The position numbers and the translations under genes were made by a program. A stretch of 64,000 nt of DNA from assembly GCF_900114995.1 (NCBI RefSeq), contig NZ_FOUX01000005.1:930001-994000 (forward strand). The letters are read 5' to 3'. This document shows positions 41,597 to 49,010 of the stretch, one piece after another; position 1 is the stretch's first letter; each line of letters begins with the position of its first letter. This DNA is from Chitinophaga sp. YR627. Lineage in GTDB: Bacteria; Bacteroidota; Bacteroidia; Chitinophagales; Chitinophagaceae. The notes under the pieces were generated by a model. The model was given only the letters and a program-made list of their open reading frames with translations. It had not been told where the DNA came from and searched no databases.

Positions 41597-44500
41597 ATGC
41601 TGGTCAGCAATAAACATTTCATACCCGTCATCGGGCTTGATATCCACATTGTTATCCTGCTGGGATTTCCCATTCCACTACCCCACCCCTACATCGGGTT
41701 CGTCATCGATCCCATGGACTACATTCCTTTCCTTGGTGCGACCACAAAAGTAAATCATGTACCGCGTGGTGTCAGCGATACCAGTGGTATCATTGTTATC
41801 CTCTTTCATATTCCAATGGGTGGTCCCTGGCTGCTGGCGCCCATGATCGGACATGACTCCGTAAACTTCTTTGGCAGTAAAACAGTAAAAGCAGAAGGCA
41901 GGCTATTAAGTCCTACCGGACATATGCTGATGACCTGCAACGATATCGGTATTCCGCTGTCCTTACAGCCAGGCAAGAAACTGAAGCCGATCCCCAGCAT
42001 GTATCTGCCTACTTCATTTTCAATCCCCTTATCCTTCGGGAAACCAGTGATGGTCGGCGGACCATACATCCCTGACTGGGCAGGTGTACTCATGAACCTG
42101 ATCACTTCCTTCGGATTTGGTGCACTGATGAAAGGTCTGGGGAAATTAGGCAGGAAAGCCGTTACTAAATTCAATCATGCCTTAAAAGGTAAAATAGGTA
42201 GTAATAAACTCAGTAAGAATCTCTGTAAAATGGGGTTTGAACCGGTTGACCTGGTACAGGGTATTGTGGTCAATGAAGGCGTGGACTTTGAATTGCCCGG
42301 TCCTATTCCATTGAAATGGGAAAGATCCTGGAATAGTGATAGTCCACATAAAGGGCTGCTGGGCCATGCCACACATCTGAGCTATGACATGCGTGTTGAA
42401 GAGTTTATACAGGAAGATGCAGCAGTCGTATTACTTGGCGATGGCAGAAGCGCTGTATTCGATCTGCTGATCGCGGTGGGCAACAGCGATTATAACCGCC
42501 ATGAGCGGCTAACGCTCAAACGGACAGACATTGACGAATACCAGGTATACAATCATGAGAACGGGCTGTATTATACCTTCCGTAAGACACATGAAGGCGC
42601 ACGCCAGTATCACCTGTCCGCTATCCATAATAAAGCACAGTTTATCATCAGCTTTCATTATAACCATCGGGGAAGTCTTGTACGGGTAATAGACAGCGTC
42701 GGCAGACATCTGCACATAAGCAGTGATGCGGAAGGACGTATCATCAGTGTCAGCGTACATCATCAAGGACAGGAAAAACGCCTGGTCTCTTATGCATATA
42801 ATGAAGAAGGTGATCTGATCGCCGTAACAGACGCACTGGAACAAACCATGCATATTACTTACGCCAATCACCTGATGATTAAAAAGACAGACCGTAACGG
42901 ACAGTCTTTTTACTGGGCATATGATAAAAAACACCGCTGTATTCATACCTGGGGAGATGGTGGTTTACTGGAAGGCTATATCGAATACTATCCTGAAGAT
43001 GGTTTTAACATTGTAACGAATTCACTCGATCAGCAAACAACCTATTACTACACGCCTGATCATGTCGTACATCAGATCAAAGACCCATTAGGCTATTCCA
43101 CTTTCACAGAGTATACGCCTGACTTCGAAATATACAGAGAGATAGATGAAGAAGGTGATATGACAGGATACACCTATGATGAACATGGACGTCTCACAGC
43201 GGTCGTTCAACCTGATGCCAGTACTTCCACCTACAGCTATGATGAAAACGGCTATATGGCCGTATCAACAGATGCGCAGGGGAATAGCACTTCTTATGTG
43301 TATTATCAGCATAATGGCTTGCTGCACTCGCTGACTTCCGCAGATGGTTCACTGGAACTATTTGAATACAACGAACGGAACCTGCTCAGTAAGGTAACAG
43401 ACTTCAGGGGCGGCTCTACCTTATTTGCATATGACGAAGATTGTAACCTCACAACGCTTACCTTACCGGAAGGAGGCGCTACCATCTGGGCATATGATGC
43501 ATGGGGACAGTGTATTAAAACGGTGAATCCTTTAGAACAGGAACAGTTGTTTCGTTATGACAACCTGGGCCGCATAATTGAAGTACTGGCAGCTGACGGC
43601 AATCGTACCAATTTACAATACGATGCATACGATGACGTGACCAGATTGACAGACAAACAGCGGGATATCAGGTACACTTATACTCCCCTGGGCAATCTGC
43701 AATCAAAAGAGGAAAACAATACCGCCATTCGTTTCATCCATGATACGGAAGACCTGCTCAGCTCCATTGTAAACGAGCATGGAGAGACGTTCCGGTTCAA
43801 ACGTGATATGCGGGGAGATATTATCGGAGAAACACGTTTTGATGGTCTGAATAAACACTATAAACGTGATGCAACAGGAAAACTGATACATTCCCATTAT
43901 GACAGCGGAAAACATACCGATTATGAATACAATGCGATCGGCCTGTTGACCCGCATTGAGCAAAGTGATGGCAGTTGGGAGATCTACAGCTACGACCGAA
44001 ATGGTCATGTTACAGAAGCAACGAACGAAAACAGCACCGTAAAATTTGTAAGAGATGCGCTGGGCAGGATTGTAGAAGAATGGCAGGATGGCCACCAGGT
44101 CATGAGTATATATGATAAACAGGGCCGGCGTACTGCCGTGAGCAGTTCTATTGGCGCAGATATCAAAGTACAAAGGGATCAGACGGGCTACCTGACCGGT
44201 ATACATGCAGAGACAGCTGGTAATATCAATCCCTGGGTTATGCATATCGAGCGTAACCTGATGGGTCTGGAGATTGAAAGGACCCTGCCGGGTGGCGTAA
44301 AAAGCAAGCGGTCCTATCATCAGTCCGGATTGATCGCTACACATACCGTAAGCAGCGGCGCAAATATTACCCGTAGCCGGCATTATCGCTGGGATGTGAA
44401 CGACAGACTTAAAAGTATTGTCAATGCGCTGGAAAGCGGCAACGGCATCAAATACGGGCATGATGATTTTGGCAACCTGGCCTGGGCACAATATGAAGAC

Positions 44501-45703
44501 GGACAGTTTGATTATCGCCTGCCTGATAAGACAGGGAATCTATATAAGAGCACAGAAAGAAAAGACCGCAAATACACCAGCGGTGGTCAACTGAAAGAAA
44601 CGGCCGATGCCAGGTATTCCTATGACGCAGAAGGGAATCTTACAGAAAAACTGATGCGTGACCTTTCCTTGTGGAAATATGAGTGGTATGGTAATGGCAT
44701 GTTGAAAAAAGTGATACGTCCTGACCGGCGGGAGGTACAGTTTGAATATGATGCATTGGGAAGAAGAACGGCCAAAATATTCGGACAACAGATCACACGT
44801 TGGGTATGGAATGGCGGTAAACCTTTGCACGAATGGCATTATAATGTAGCAGAACGCCCACTGACCGTGATCGATGACACCGGAAATGTGTACAGAGACC
44901 CTGAACCGGTGCCTGCGGAAAACCTGACCACATGGGTATTTGACCCGGAATCACATCTGCTGCTGGCAAAGATCTGTAGAGGCGCCAGCTATTCCGTCAT
45001 CACAGATCATCTAGGTACGCCCTGTCAGGCATATGATGATGAAGGAAACATGGTCTGGTCCTGCGAATTGGATATTTATGGAAAGGTACGTAAGTTAGCA
45101 GGGCCTATCGATTTCATACCATTCCGTTATCAGGGACAGTATGAAGATGTAGAAACCGGACTATATTATAACAGATACCGGTATTACAGCCCCGAAGAAG
45201 GTATTTATATCAGTCAGGACCCCATAGCGCCGCTGGCTGGTTTACAGTTCTATAGTTATGTCAAAGACCCTAATGCATGGGTTGACCTGCTGGGATTAGT
45301 GGCTGGTCCTGCCGGATTGCCAGACTCACCCGGTATTTATATTCTCACCAATGGTAATGTATCTTATGTAGGTAGTTCGGGGATTGGTGAACAGGGTATG
45401 AGGTCCCGTATTTCAGATCTTGGGCATTCGAATGCGCAGCGATTGCTTGACATGGATGGTACTAAAGTGCAGTACGTTAAAGTAGACCTTGGAGACTGTA
45501 CCGACCCCAGCGAACGAAATAACATATTGAGATACTATGAACAGCGGGAGTTTGATAAACAGGCCAAGAATAAACATCTTACCATGCTGAATGACCTTAC
45601 CAAACGTATACAGGCGCGTAATAAAAAGGTACCAGCGGAAGAACTTATTAAAAAATATAATGTAAAAGCATCTAAACGAAGAGTAACTGTTAAGTGTAAA
45701 TAA
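41597..45703 (+). CDS. PAAR-like Rhs effector with C-terminal GIY-YIG-type nuclease toxin
   Basis: The product has 1368 residues. Residues 1-130 are a PAAR-like tip domain (FVIDPMDYIPFLGATTKVNHVPRG, GHDSVNFFGSKTVKAEG, MLMTCNDIGIPL). A hydrophobic segment follows (about 150-190), then the Rhs entry region (VNEGVDFELPGPIPLKWERSWNS) and many YD repeats forming the cocoon. The core ends with YYNRYRYYSPEEGIYISQDPIAPLAG and WVDLLGL (to 1234). The last 134 residues (45299-45700) are the variable toxin: Gly1246-Ile-Tyr, Tyr1257-Val-Gly, Arg1269 or Arg1271, Glu1315 and Asn1325 fit the GIY-YIG nuclease pattern. It probably cuts DNA in target cells. The next gene lies 10 bases on, in the immunity position. 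Confidence 0.88.
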   Translation: MLVSNKHFIPVIGLDIHIVILLGFPIPLPHPYIGFVIDPMDYIPFLGATTKVNHVPRGVSDTSGIIVILFHIPMGGPWLLAPMIGHDSVNFFGSKTVKAEGRLLSPTGHMLMTCNDIGIPLSLQPGKKLKPIPSMYLPTSFSIPLSFGKPVMVGGPYIPDWAGVLMNLITSFGFGALMKGLGKLGRKAVTKFNHALKGKIGSNKLSKNLCKMGFEPVDLVQGIVVNEGVDFELPGPIPLKWERSWNSDSPHKGLLGHATHLSYDMRVEEFIQEDAAVVLLGDGRSAVFDLLIAVGNSDYNRHERLTLKRTDIDEYQVYNHENGLYYTFRKTHEGARQYHLSAIHNKAQFIISFHYNHRGSLVRVIDSVGRHLHISSDAEGRIISVSVHHQGQEKRLVSYAYNEEGDLIAVTDALEQTMHITYANHLMIKKTDRNGQSFYWAYDKKHRCIHTWGDGGLLEGYIEYYPEDGFNIVTNSLDQQTTYYYTPDHVVHQIKDPLGYSTFTEYTPDFEIYREIDEEGDMTGYTYDEHGRLTAVVQPDASTSTYSYDENGYMAVSTDAQGNSTSYVYYQHNGLLHSLTSADGSLELFEYNERNLLSKVTDFRGGSTLFAYDEDCNLTTLTLPEGGATIWAYDAWGQCIKTVNPLEQEQLFRYDNLGRIIEVLAADGNRTNLQYDAYDDVTRLTDKQRDIRYTYTPLGNLQSKEENNTAIRFIHDTEDLLSSIVNEHGETFRFKRDMRGDIIGETRFDGLNKHYKRDATGKLIHSHYDSGKHTDYEYNAIGLLTRIEQSDGSWEIYSYDRNGHVTEATNENSTVKFVRDALGRIVEEWQDGHQVMSIYDKQGRRTAVSSSIGADIKVQRDQTGYLTGIHAETAGNINPWVMHIERNLMGLEIERTLPGGVKSKRSYHQSGLIATHTVSSGANITRSRHYRWDVNDRLKSIVNALESGNGIKYGHDDFGNLAWAQYEDGQFDYRLPDKTGNLYKSTERKDRKYTSGGQLKETADARYSYDAEGNLTEKLMRDLSLWKYEWYGNGMLKKVIRPDRREVQFEYDALGRRTAKIFGQQITRWVWNGGKPLHEWHYNVAERPLTVIDDTGNVYRDPEPVPAENLTTWVFDPESHLLLAKICRGASYSVITDHLGTPCQAYDDEGNMVWSCELDIYGKVRKLAGPIDFIPFRYQGQYEDVETGLYYNRYRYYSPEEGIYISQDPIAPLAGLQFYSYVKDPNAWVDLLGLVAGPAGLPDSPGIYILTNGNVSYVGSSGIGEQGMRSRISDLGHSNAQRLLDMDGTKVQYVKVDLGDCTDPSERNNILRYYEQREFDKQAKNKHLTMLNDLTKRIQARNKKVPAEELIKKYNVKASKRRVTVKCK

Positions 45704-45713
45704 TCATCGACAC

Positions 45714-46640
45714 ATGCAAAAAAAAGAGAGCATTATTGTAAAAAGTAAAGCTGAATATTTTATTTCGGGAAGAGAGGTCTATTGTATAGGCAGTAAGGAA
45801 AAAGCATCGGTCTTTAAAGAAGATGGTGCTACTGTTCTTTCCTGGAATGAGGTACCTGATCCATCTGTTTATGACAAAATTGGTGAATTGAGATTATTGC
45901 CTACTAAAGCACAGCTCAGTAAACTTAAGTTTCCGGAATTTGTGAAAGACTTAAAGCAATTACATTTCCTGGAAATACCATTACCATATCTTTCCATAAT
46001 CAAACAGGAAGATCTTCCTGTGGGCCTAAAAGCACTGATGATTACCAATGATGAAGAACATGGGGAATGGGTTACAAAAAAATTACCATTATGGCCAGAT
46101 ATTGTATTACCAGCACTAAAAGCACTCACATTTTTTAACTCTTTTACATCTAAAGAACTTCCTTCTTTACTGAATATATCCCAGGAGCACTTTCCTGCCC
46201 TGGAATACCTTGACTTCCGGATGGACAAAAAAGGAAACATATTGAATGATCTGGCTAAGTTTTCCAGTTTACAGCATCTGGAAGTGGAGTTTGCCTGGAA
46301 TACAGATCTTATTGCTCACATCAACAGCCCATTAAAAGCGTTATCTATCCTCGGTGCAGAGAAGAATTTCGAGGTGAATGATCTCAGTAAATTACCACAA
46401 TTGCAGATGGTATGGCTGAACAGTATCAAAGCACCGATTGACTGTACAGTATTTACCACCTTACCGGCGCTACTGGAAGTCAACGTACTCAATTCCAAAA
46501 AAATAGAACATCTGGAAGCACTGCTGGACTGCAAAAAACTGAAGAGTTTATTCTTCCTCAATTGCGGTCAGCCGTTTAAGAAGATCAGGGATCAGTTCCT
46601 GCCGGAGAATTTTGAACTGTTAGACATCAAATATTCCTGA
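45714..46640 (+). CDS. Leucine-rich-repeat-like protein in the Rhs-immunity position
   Basis: The product has 308 residues, with no signal peptide and therefore cytoplasmic. Irregular leucine-rich repeats are visible, for example LPALKALTFFNSFTSKEL, FPALEYLDFRMDKKG, FSSLQHLEVEFAWN, LPQLQMVWLNSIKAP and LPALLEVNVLNSKKIEHLEALLDCKKLKSLFF. Codons are visibly more AT-rich than in vgrG or the Rhs core, a usual sign of separately exchanged immunity genes. It starts 10 bases after the Rhs-GIY-YIG gene. Immunity proteins must lie here and act in the cytoplasm against a nuclease, which this satisfies. Immunity function is inferred from position, not from family membership. Confidence 0.7.
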   Translation: MQKKESIIVKSKAEYFISGREVYCIGSKEKASVFKEDGATVLSWNEVPDPSVYDKIGELRLLPTKAQLSKLKFPEFVKDLKQLHFLEIPLPYLSIIKQEDLPVGLKALMITNDEEHGEWVTKKLPLWPDIVLPALKALTFFNSFTSKELPSLLNISQEHFPALEYLDFRMDKKGNILNDLAKFSSLQHLEVEFAWNTDLIAHINSPLKALSILGAEKNFEVNDLSKLPQLQMVWLNSIKAPIDCTVFTTLPALLEVNVLNSKKIEHLEALLDCKKLKSLFFLNCGQPFKKIRDQFLPENFELLDIKYS

Positions 46641-46734
46641 TAGCATACCAGTGCAGGTATATGCCGTCTGCCAGCTATAACGATCCGGCACAACACAATT
46701 ATATAAAACCGCGATGGCAAGCGATGTATAAATA

Positions 46735-46769
46735 AAACGCCCGTTGCAGAAAAGCTGCAACGGGCGTTT
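46735..46769. terminator. Bidirectional terminator at right end of type VI island
   Basis: A perfect 15-bp stem (AAACGCCCGTTGCAG and its complement, loop AAAAG) lies between the convergent immunity-position gene and the DUF1266 gene. Confidence 0.85.
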
Positions 46770-46788
46770 GCTATAAAGTCAGGTTTAA

Positions 46789-47649
46789 TTATTTCACCGG
46801 CATATAGCTATAGATGCTGTACTTTCCTTCCAGCATACCTGCCACTTCTTCTTTAAATCTGGCATTATCAGCCTCTCCGCCACCCCAGAACTCACGTCCG
46901 AGCAGGAAGTCATTAAAATAGGCTTTCCAGTCACTATAGCGGGCCTGTGCGACCTGTGGTGCTTTCATCAGCCATGCCATTGCTTCTCCCCTGTTAAAAT
47001 AACCTGCCTGATAGGCTACACATATATTATTAATATAGCGTGCAAGATCCCATGCCTTGATACCGGCACTGCTGAATGCTGTATAGTGATCTTTAATGAA
47101 CTGGATACCGCCCAGGTCTTCCTTTGTCAGTTTATATTTATTAAGATCGATCGTACTAAGGTCGGCAGTAGCGCCACCGTTTTCATCCAGGACTTTACGG
47201 TATTGGGCATATTGTGCCTGATGACCTTCATCCAGTAACCAGGTCAGGGATTTTTCCAGTCCGGCTACATTGTGAATATCCCAGTACTGCGCCAGTGTGG
47301 CTTTTGCATCTTTCTCGCCTGCAGCGTCTCCCGGTTTAAAAGGGAAAATGAAATAACGGCTATAGGCCGCCTGCATTTCTTTTGAGAAATCCGGTGTTCC
47401 CGGTTCACTCTTTACAGCTGGCCTGATCAGACCATCGAAGGTATGGGTAGGTCCGCCGTAACCATGCACAAAATAAACACCTGCCAGCATAAACGGATAC
47501 AGTTCATCATTCTTAATGGTCACTGTTTCTGCAGCGGCTACTGTCTGTTCCTTTTTTTCCTCCTTACCGGCATTACTGCTGTTGCATCCCGCTGTGGTCA
47601 GGGCCAGGAAGCTGACAGCAGCGATGATTTTTGTATACATTCCTTTCAT
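46789..47649 (-). CDS. DUF1266-domain lipoprotein
   Basis: The product has 286 residues from the ATG at 47649; a longer frame opens 11 codons upstream but would include the promoter element. The N-terminal lipoprotein signal ends in FLALTTAGCNSSN. The DUF1266 signature lies in the second half: YWDIHNVAGLEKSLTWLLDEGHQAQY, then GIKAWDLARYINNICVAYQAGYFNRGEAMAWLM and YSDWKAYFNDFLLGREFWGGGE. DUF1266 proteins are of unknown function and are often near contact-dependent or secretion genes. Here it follows the type VI island in convergent orientation, beyond a terminator, so no shared transcript is implied. Confidence 0.85.
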   Translation of the reverse strand: MKGMYTKIIAAVSFLALTTAGCNSSNAGKEEKKEQTVAAAETVTIKNDELYPFMLAGVYFVHGYGGPTHTFDGLIRPAVKSEPGTPDFSKEMQAAYSRYFIFPFKPGDAAGEKDAKATLAQYWDIHNVAGLEKSLTWLLDEGHQAQYAQYRKVLDENGGATADLSTIDLNKYKLTKEDLGGIQFIKDHYTAFSSAGIKAWDLARYINNICVAYQAGYFNRGEAMAWLMKAPQVAQARYSDWKAYFNDFLLGREFWGGGEADNARFKEEVAGMLEGKYSIYSYMPVK

Positions 47650-47679
47650 GTGGTATTTATTTAATAAACAAAGAAGCAT

Positions 47680-47687
47680 CAAATATA
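47680..47687 (-). promoter_or_regulatory. Bacteroidota -7 promoter element for DUF1266 gene
   Basis: CAAATATA on the plus strand reads TATATTTG on the minus strand, an exact consensus match, about 31 bases upstream of the ATG at 47649. Confidence 0.5.
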
Positions 47688-47738
47688 GAACTTTTCAAAT
47701 TTTATAAAATATCAGCCATGATAATCAACAACTTAATA

Positions 47739-47765
47739 AATACCCTACAAAACCTGTAGGGTATT
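47739..47765. promoter_or_regulatory. Long operator palindrome overlapping the -33 region of the redoxin promoter
   Basis: Arms AATACCCTACA and TGTAGGGTATT are 11-bp perfect complements around AAACC. The right arm covers the -33 position relative to the TATATTTG at 47779, where no TTG is seen, so the bound factor could be an activator or a repressor. The regulator is not identified. Confidence 0.75.
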
Positions 47766-47778
47766 AAGAAAATATCAC

Positions 47779-47786
47779 TATATTTG
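47779..47786 (+). promoter_or_regulatory. Bacteroidota -7 promoter element of the polycysteine leader/redoxin transcript
   Basis: TATATTTG matches the consensus exactly, 43 bases before the leader ORF and about 210 bases before the redoxin ATG. The transcript would therefore have a long leader. Confidence 0.65.
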
Positions 47787-47828
47787 TGTTGTTAATAACA
47801 GGCAATCACATAAATAAATCAAGTTTAT

Positions 47829-47903
47829 ATGCCTAATGCTATCAAGAGAACGATTGAATGTACAATGACTGTAGCGCTGAACGTCTGTTGCTGCTGTAAC
47901 TGA
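47829..47903 (+). CDS. Polycysteine leader peptide (24 aa)
   Basis: ATG at 47829, stop TGA at 47901-47903. The 24-residue product begins MPNAIKRTIECTMTVA and ends VALNVCCCCN: four consecutive Cys codons (TGT TGC TGC TGT) just before the stop and a fifth Cys at position 11. It lies in the long leader of the cysteine-free redoxin gene, between promoter and start codon. Stalling at the Cys codons when charged tRNA-Cys is scarce would be a classical attenuation or translational-coupling sensor, as described for polycysteine leader ORFs of mycobacteria. No Shine-Dalgarno is visible. Too short for homology; the codon run and location are the evidence. Confidence 0.7.
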   Translation: MPNAIKRTIECTMTVALNVCCCCN

Positions 47904-47997
47904 TTCCCGGCTGGCCTTTTAAACCGGCAACGTTTCTAAAAATCATTACAACCATTCATTAATCACTGTCCACCAACCATCCCTTAAAAATTATTTT

Positions 47998-48636
47998 ATG
48001 TCTAACAACATCAACAGATACGCAGATTTCTTCCCCGAATATGAACTTGAGTATGTGAAAAAGTCTTACAAGGACAGAACCCCGATCAGCCCTTTACATG
48101 CTGGAGACAGACTGCCTTCTTTTAACATCAACAGAAAAAATATCATTGCCACTTCCGATATATTAAAATCAGTGAATGGTGCACAGCCTGTAGAGCAGTT
48201 GCTGGACCGTCCGCTGGTACTTGTTTTTCACTCCATTCACTGGAATGGTTACGGTGAAAAACTGCTGGAAGACCTGAAAGATATCTATGCAGATATCCGC
48301 GTAATGGGCGGACAGCTGTTACTGGTAACCGCAGAAGAAAAGAAATACTTTGACTATGCGACAGCTTCATTACAACTGCCTTTCGCCAGCATCTGGGACC
48401 AGCAGTTCCAGATAGCACGTAAAGCGGGTAACTATTCTCCTTCTGATCCGATCTGGGACAGATTATCCGGAGTAAACGAAGATGTACCAACACCGGCTGT
48501 TTATGTACTGACGCCATCACTGAAAATAGCTTACAGCTCAGTGGACCTGTACATGGAGCAATCACTGAACAAAAGAGAGGTATTATCTGCAGTATATGAT
48601 GCGAGTCACCAGGACTCACATGGTATTGCGATCTAA
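47998..48636 (+). CDS. Peroxiredoxin/AhpC-fold protein lacking all cysteines
   Basis: The product has 212 residues with no signal peptide. The thioredoxin-like fold is recognisable: HAGDRLPSFNINRKNI, then RPLVLVFHSIHWNGYGEKLLEDLKDIYADIRVMGGQLLLVTAEEKKYFDYA, and a strand with the cis-Pro region VPTPAVYVLTPSLKIAYSS. Where family members have a W-C-P-Y-C active site this protein reads Trp82-Asn-Gly-Tyr-Gly86. The whole chain contains no cysteine and only three methionines including the first. Peroxidase activity by the usual mechanism is impossible. With the polycysteine leader upstream, a sulfur-sparing or sulfur-limitation role is an attractive inference. Confidence 0.8.
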   Translation: MSNNINRYADFFPEYELEYVKKSYKDRTPISPLHAGDRLPSFNINRKNIIATSDILKSVNGAQPVEQLLDRPLVLVFHSIHWNGYGEKLLEDLKDIYADIRVMGGQLLLVTAEEKKYFDYATASLQLPFASIWDQQFQIARKAGNYSPSDPIWDRLSGVNEDVPTPAVYVLTPSLKIAYSSVDLYMEQSLNKREVLSAVYDASHQDSHGIAI

Positions 48637-48650
48637 AATATTGAGCAAAT

Positions 48651-48700
48651 AAAAAAGCGAAGGCCCGTCCTCTTTACAGAGAAAGGGCCTTCGCTTTTTT
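48651..48700 (+). terminator. Strong intrinsic terminator after the redoxin gene
   Basis: A 16-bp stem (AAAAAAGCGAAGGCCC and its complement) encloses an 18-base loop and ends in TTTTTT. It also has an A/T-symmetric form on the minus strand. Confidence 0.9.
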
Positions 48701-48716
48701 ATTTGTATCTTGAAGC

Positions 48717-49010
48717 ATGTACACTAACCCGGAACAACCCACGTCTGACGAAAAAGAACCCGCTTCCTGGTCCACCGTTATCTGGATGCTTGTTATCTCC
48801 CTGATCGGCTTCGGCTTTGCGATCACCCGTTTTATTCAGTTCACACAACTGGAACATCCTTTAAGAGGCCTCCGCCTGACCCGTATAGAGCTTTATATTT
48901 ACCGTGCTACCGGACAGTGGGGTGTTGTCATCATTTTCATCATTATGGGCATTTTCGGGCTTTATAATGCCATTAAAGCCTTTAGATCGCTCCGTTCCAG
49001 GCAACAGTAA
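48717..49010 (+). CDS. Small two-helix membrane protein (97 aa)
   Basis: The product has 97 residues with ATG at 48717, 17 bases after the preceding terminator. Two membrane helices are clear: TVIWMLVISLIGFGFAITRFI (about 20-40) and GVVIIFIIMGIFGLYNAIKAF (about 68-88), with a basic end (RSLRSRQQ). I do not recognise a family. Its 3' end overlaps the convergent DUF6807 gene by 29 bases, which is unusual but possible. It is likely a genuine inner-membrane protein of unknown function. Confidence 0.6.
   Translation: MYTNPEQPTSDEKEPASWSTVIWMLVISLIGFGFAITRFIQFTQLEHPLRGLRLTRIELYIYRATGQWGVVIIFIIMGIFGLYNAIKAFRSLRSRQQ

Larger units (their letters stand above)
47650..47997. other. 348-base regulatory stretch: divergent promoters, palindrome and polycysteine leader ORF
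   Basis: This gap separates the DUF1266 gene (minus) from the cysteine-free redoxin gene (plus). It contains two perfect TAnnTTTG elements, a long palindrome and a 24-codon ORF, each listed separately. A short stem (GCTGG … CCGGC, 47911-47929) follows the leader ORF stop but lacks a T run. Confidence 0.7.

Noticed and set aside
43703..44491. 262-residue minus-strand ORF inside the Rhs gene
   Set aside because: It lies wholly antisense within the YD-repeat coding region and has no promoter or recognisable domain.
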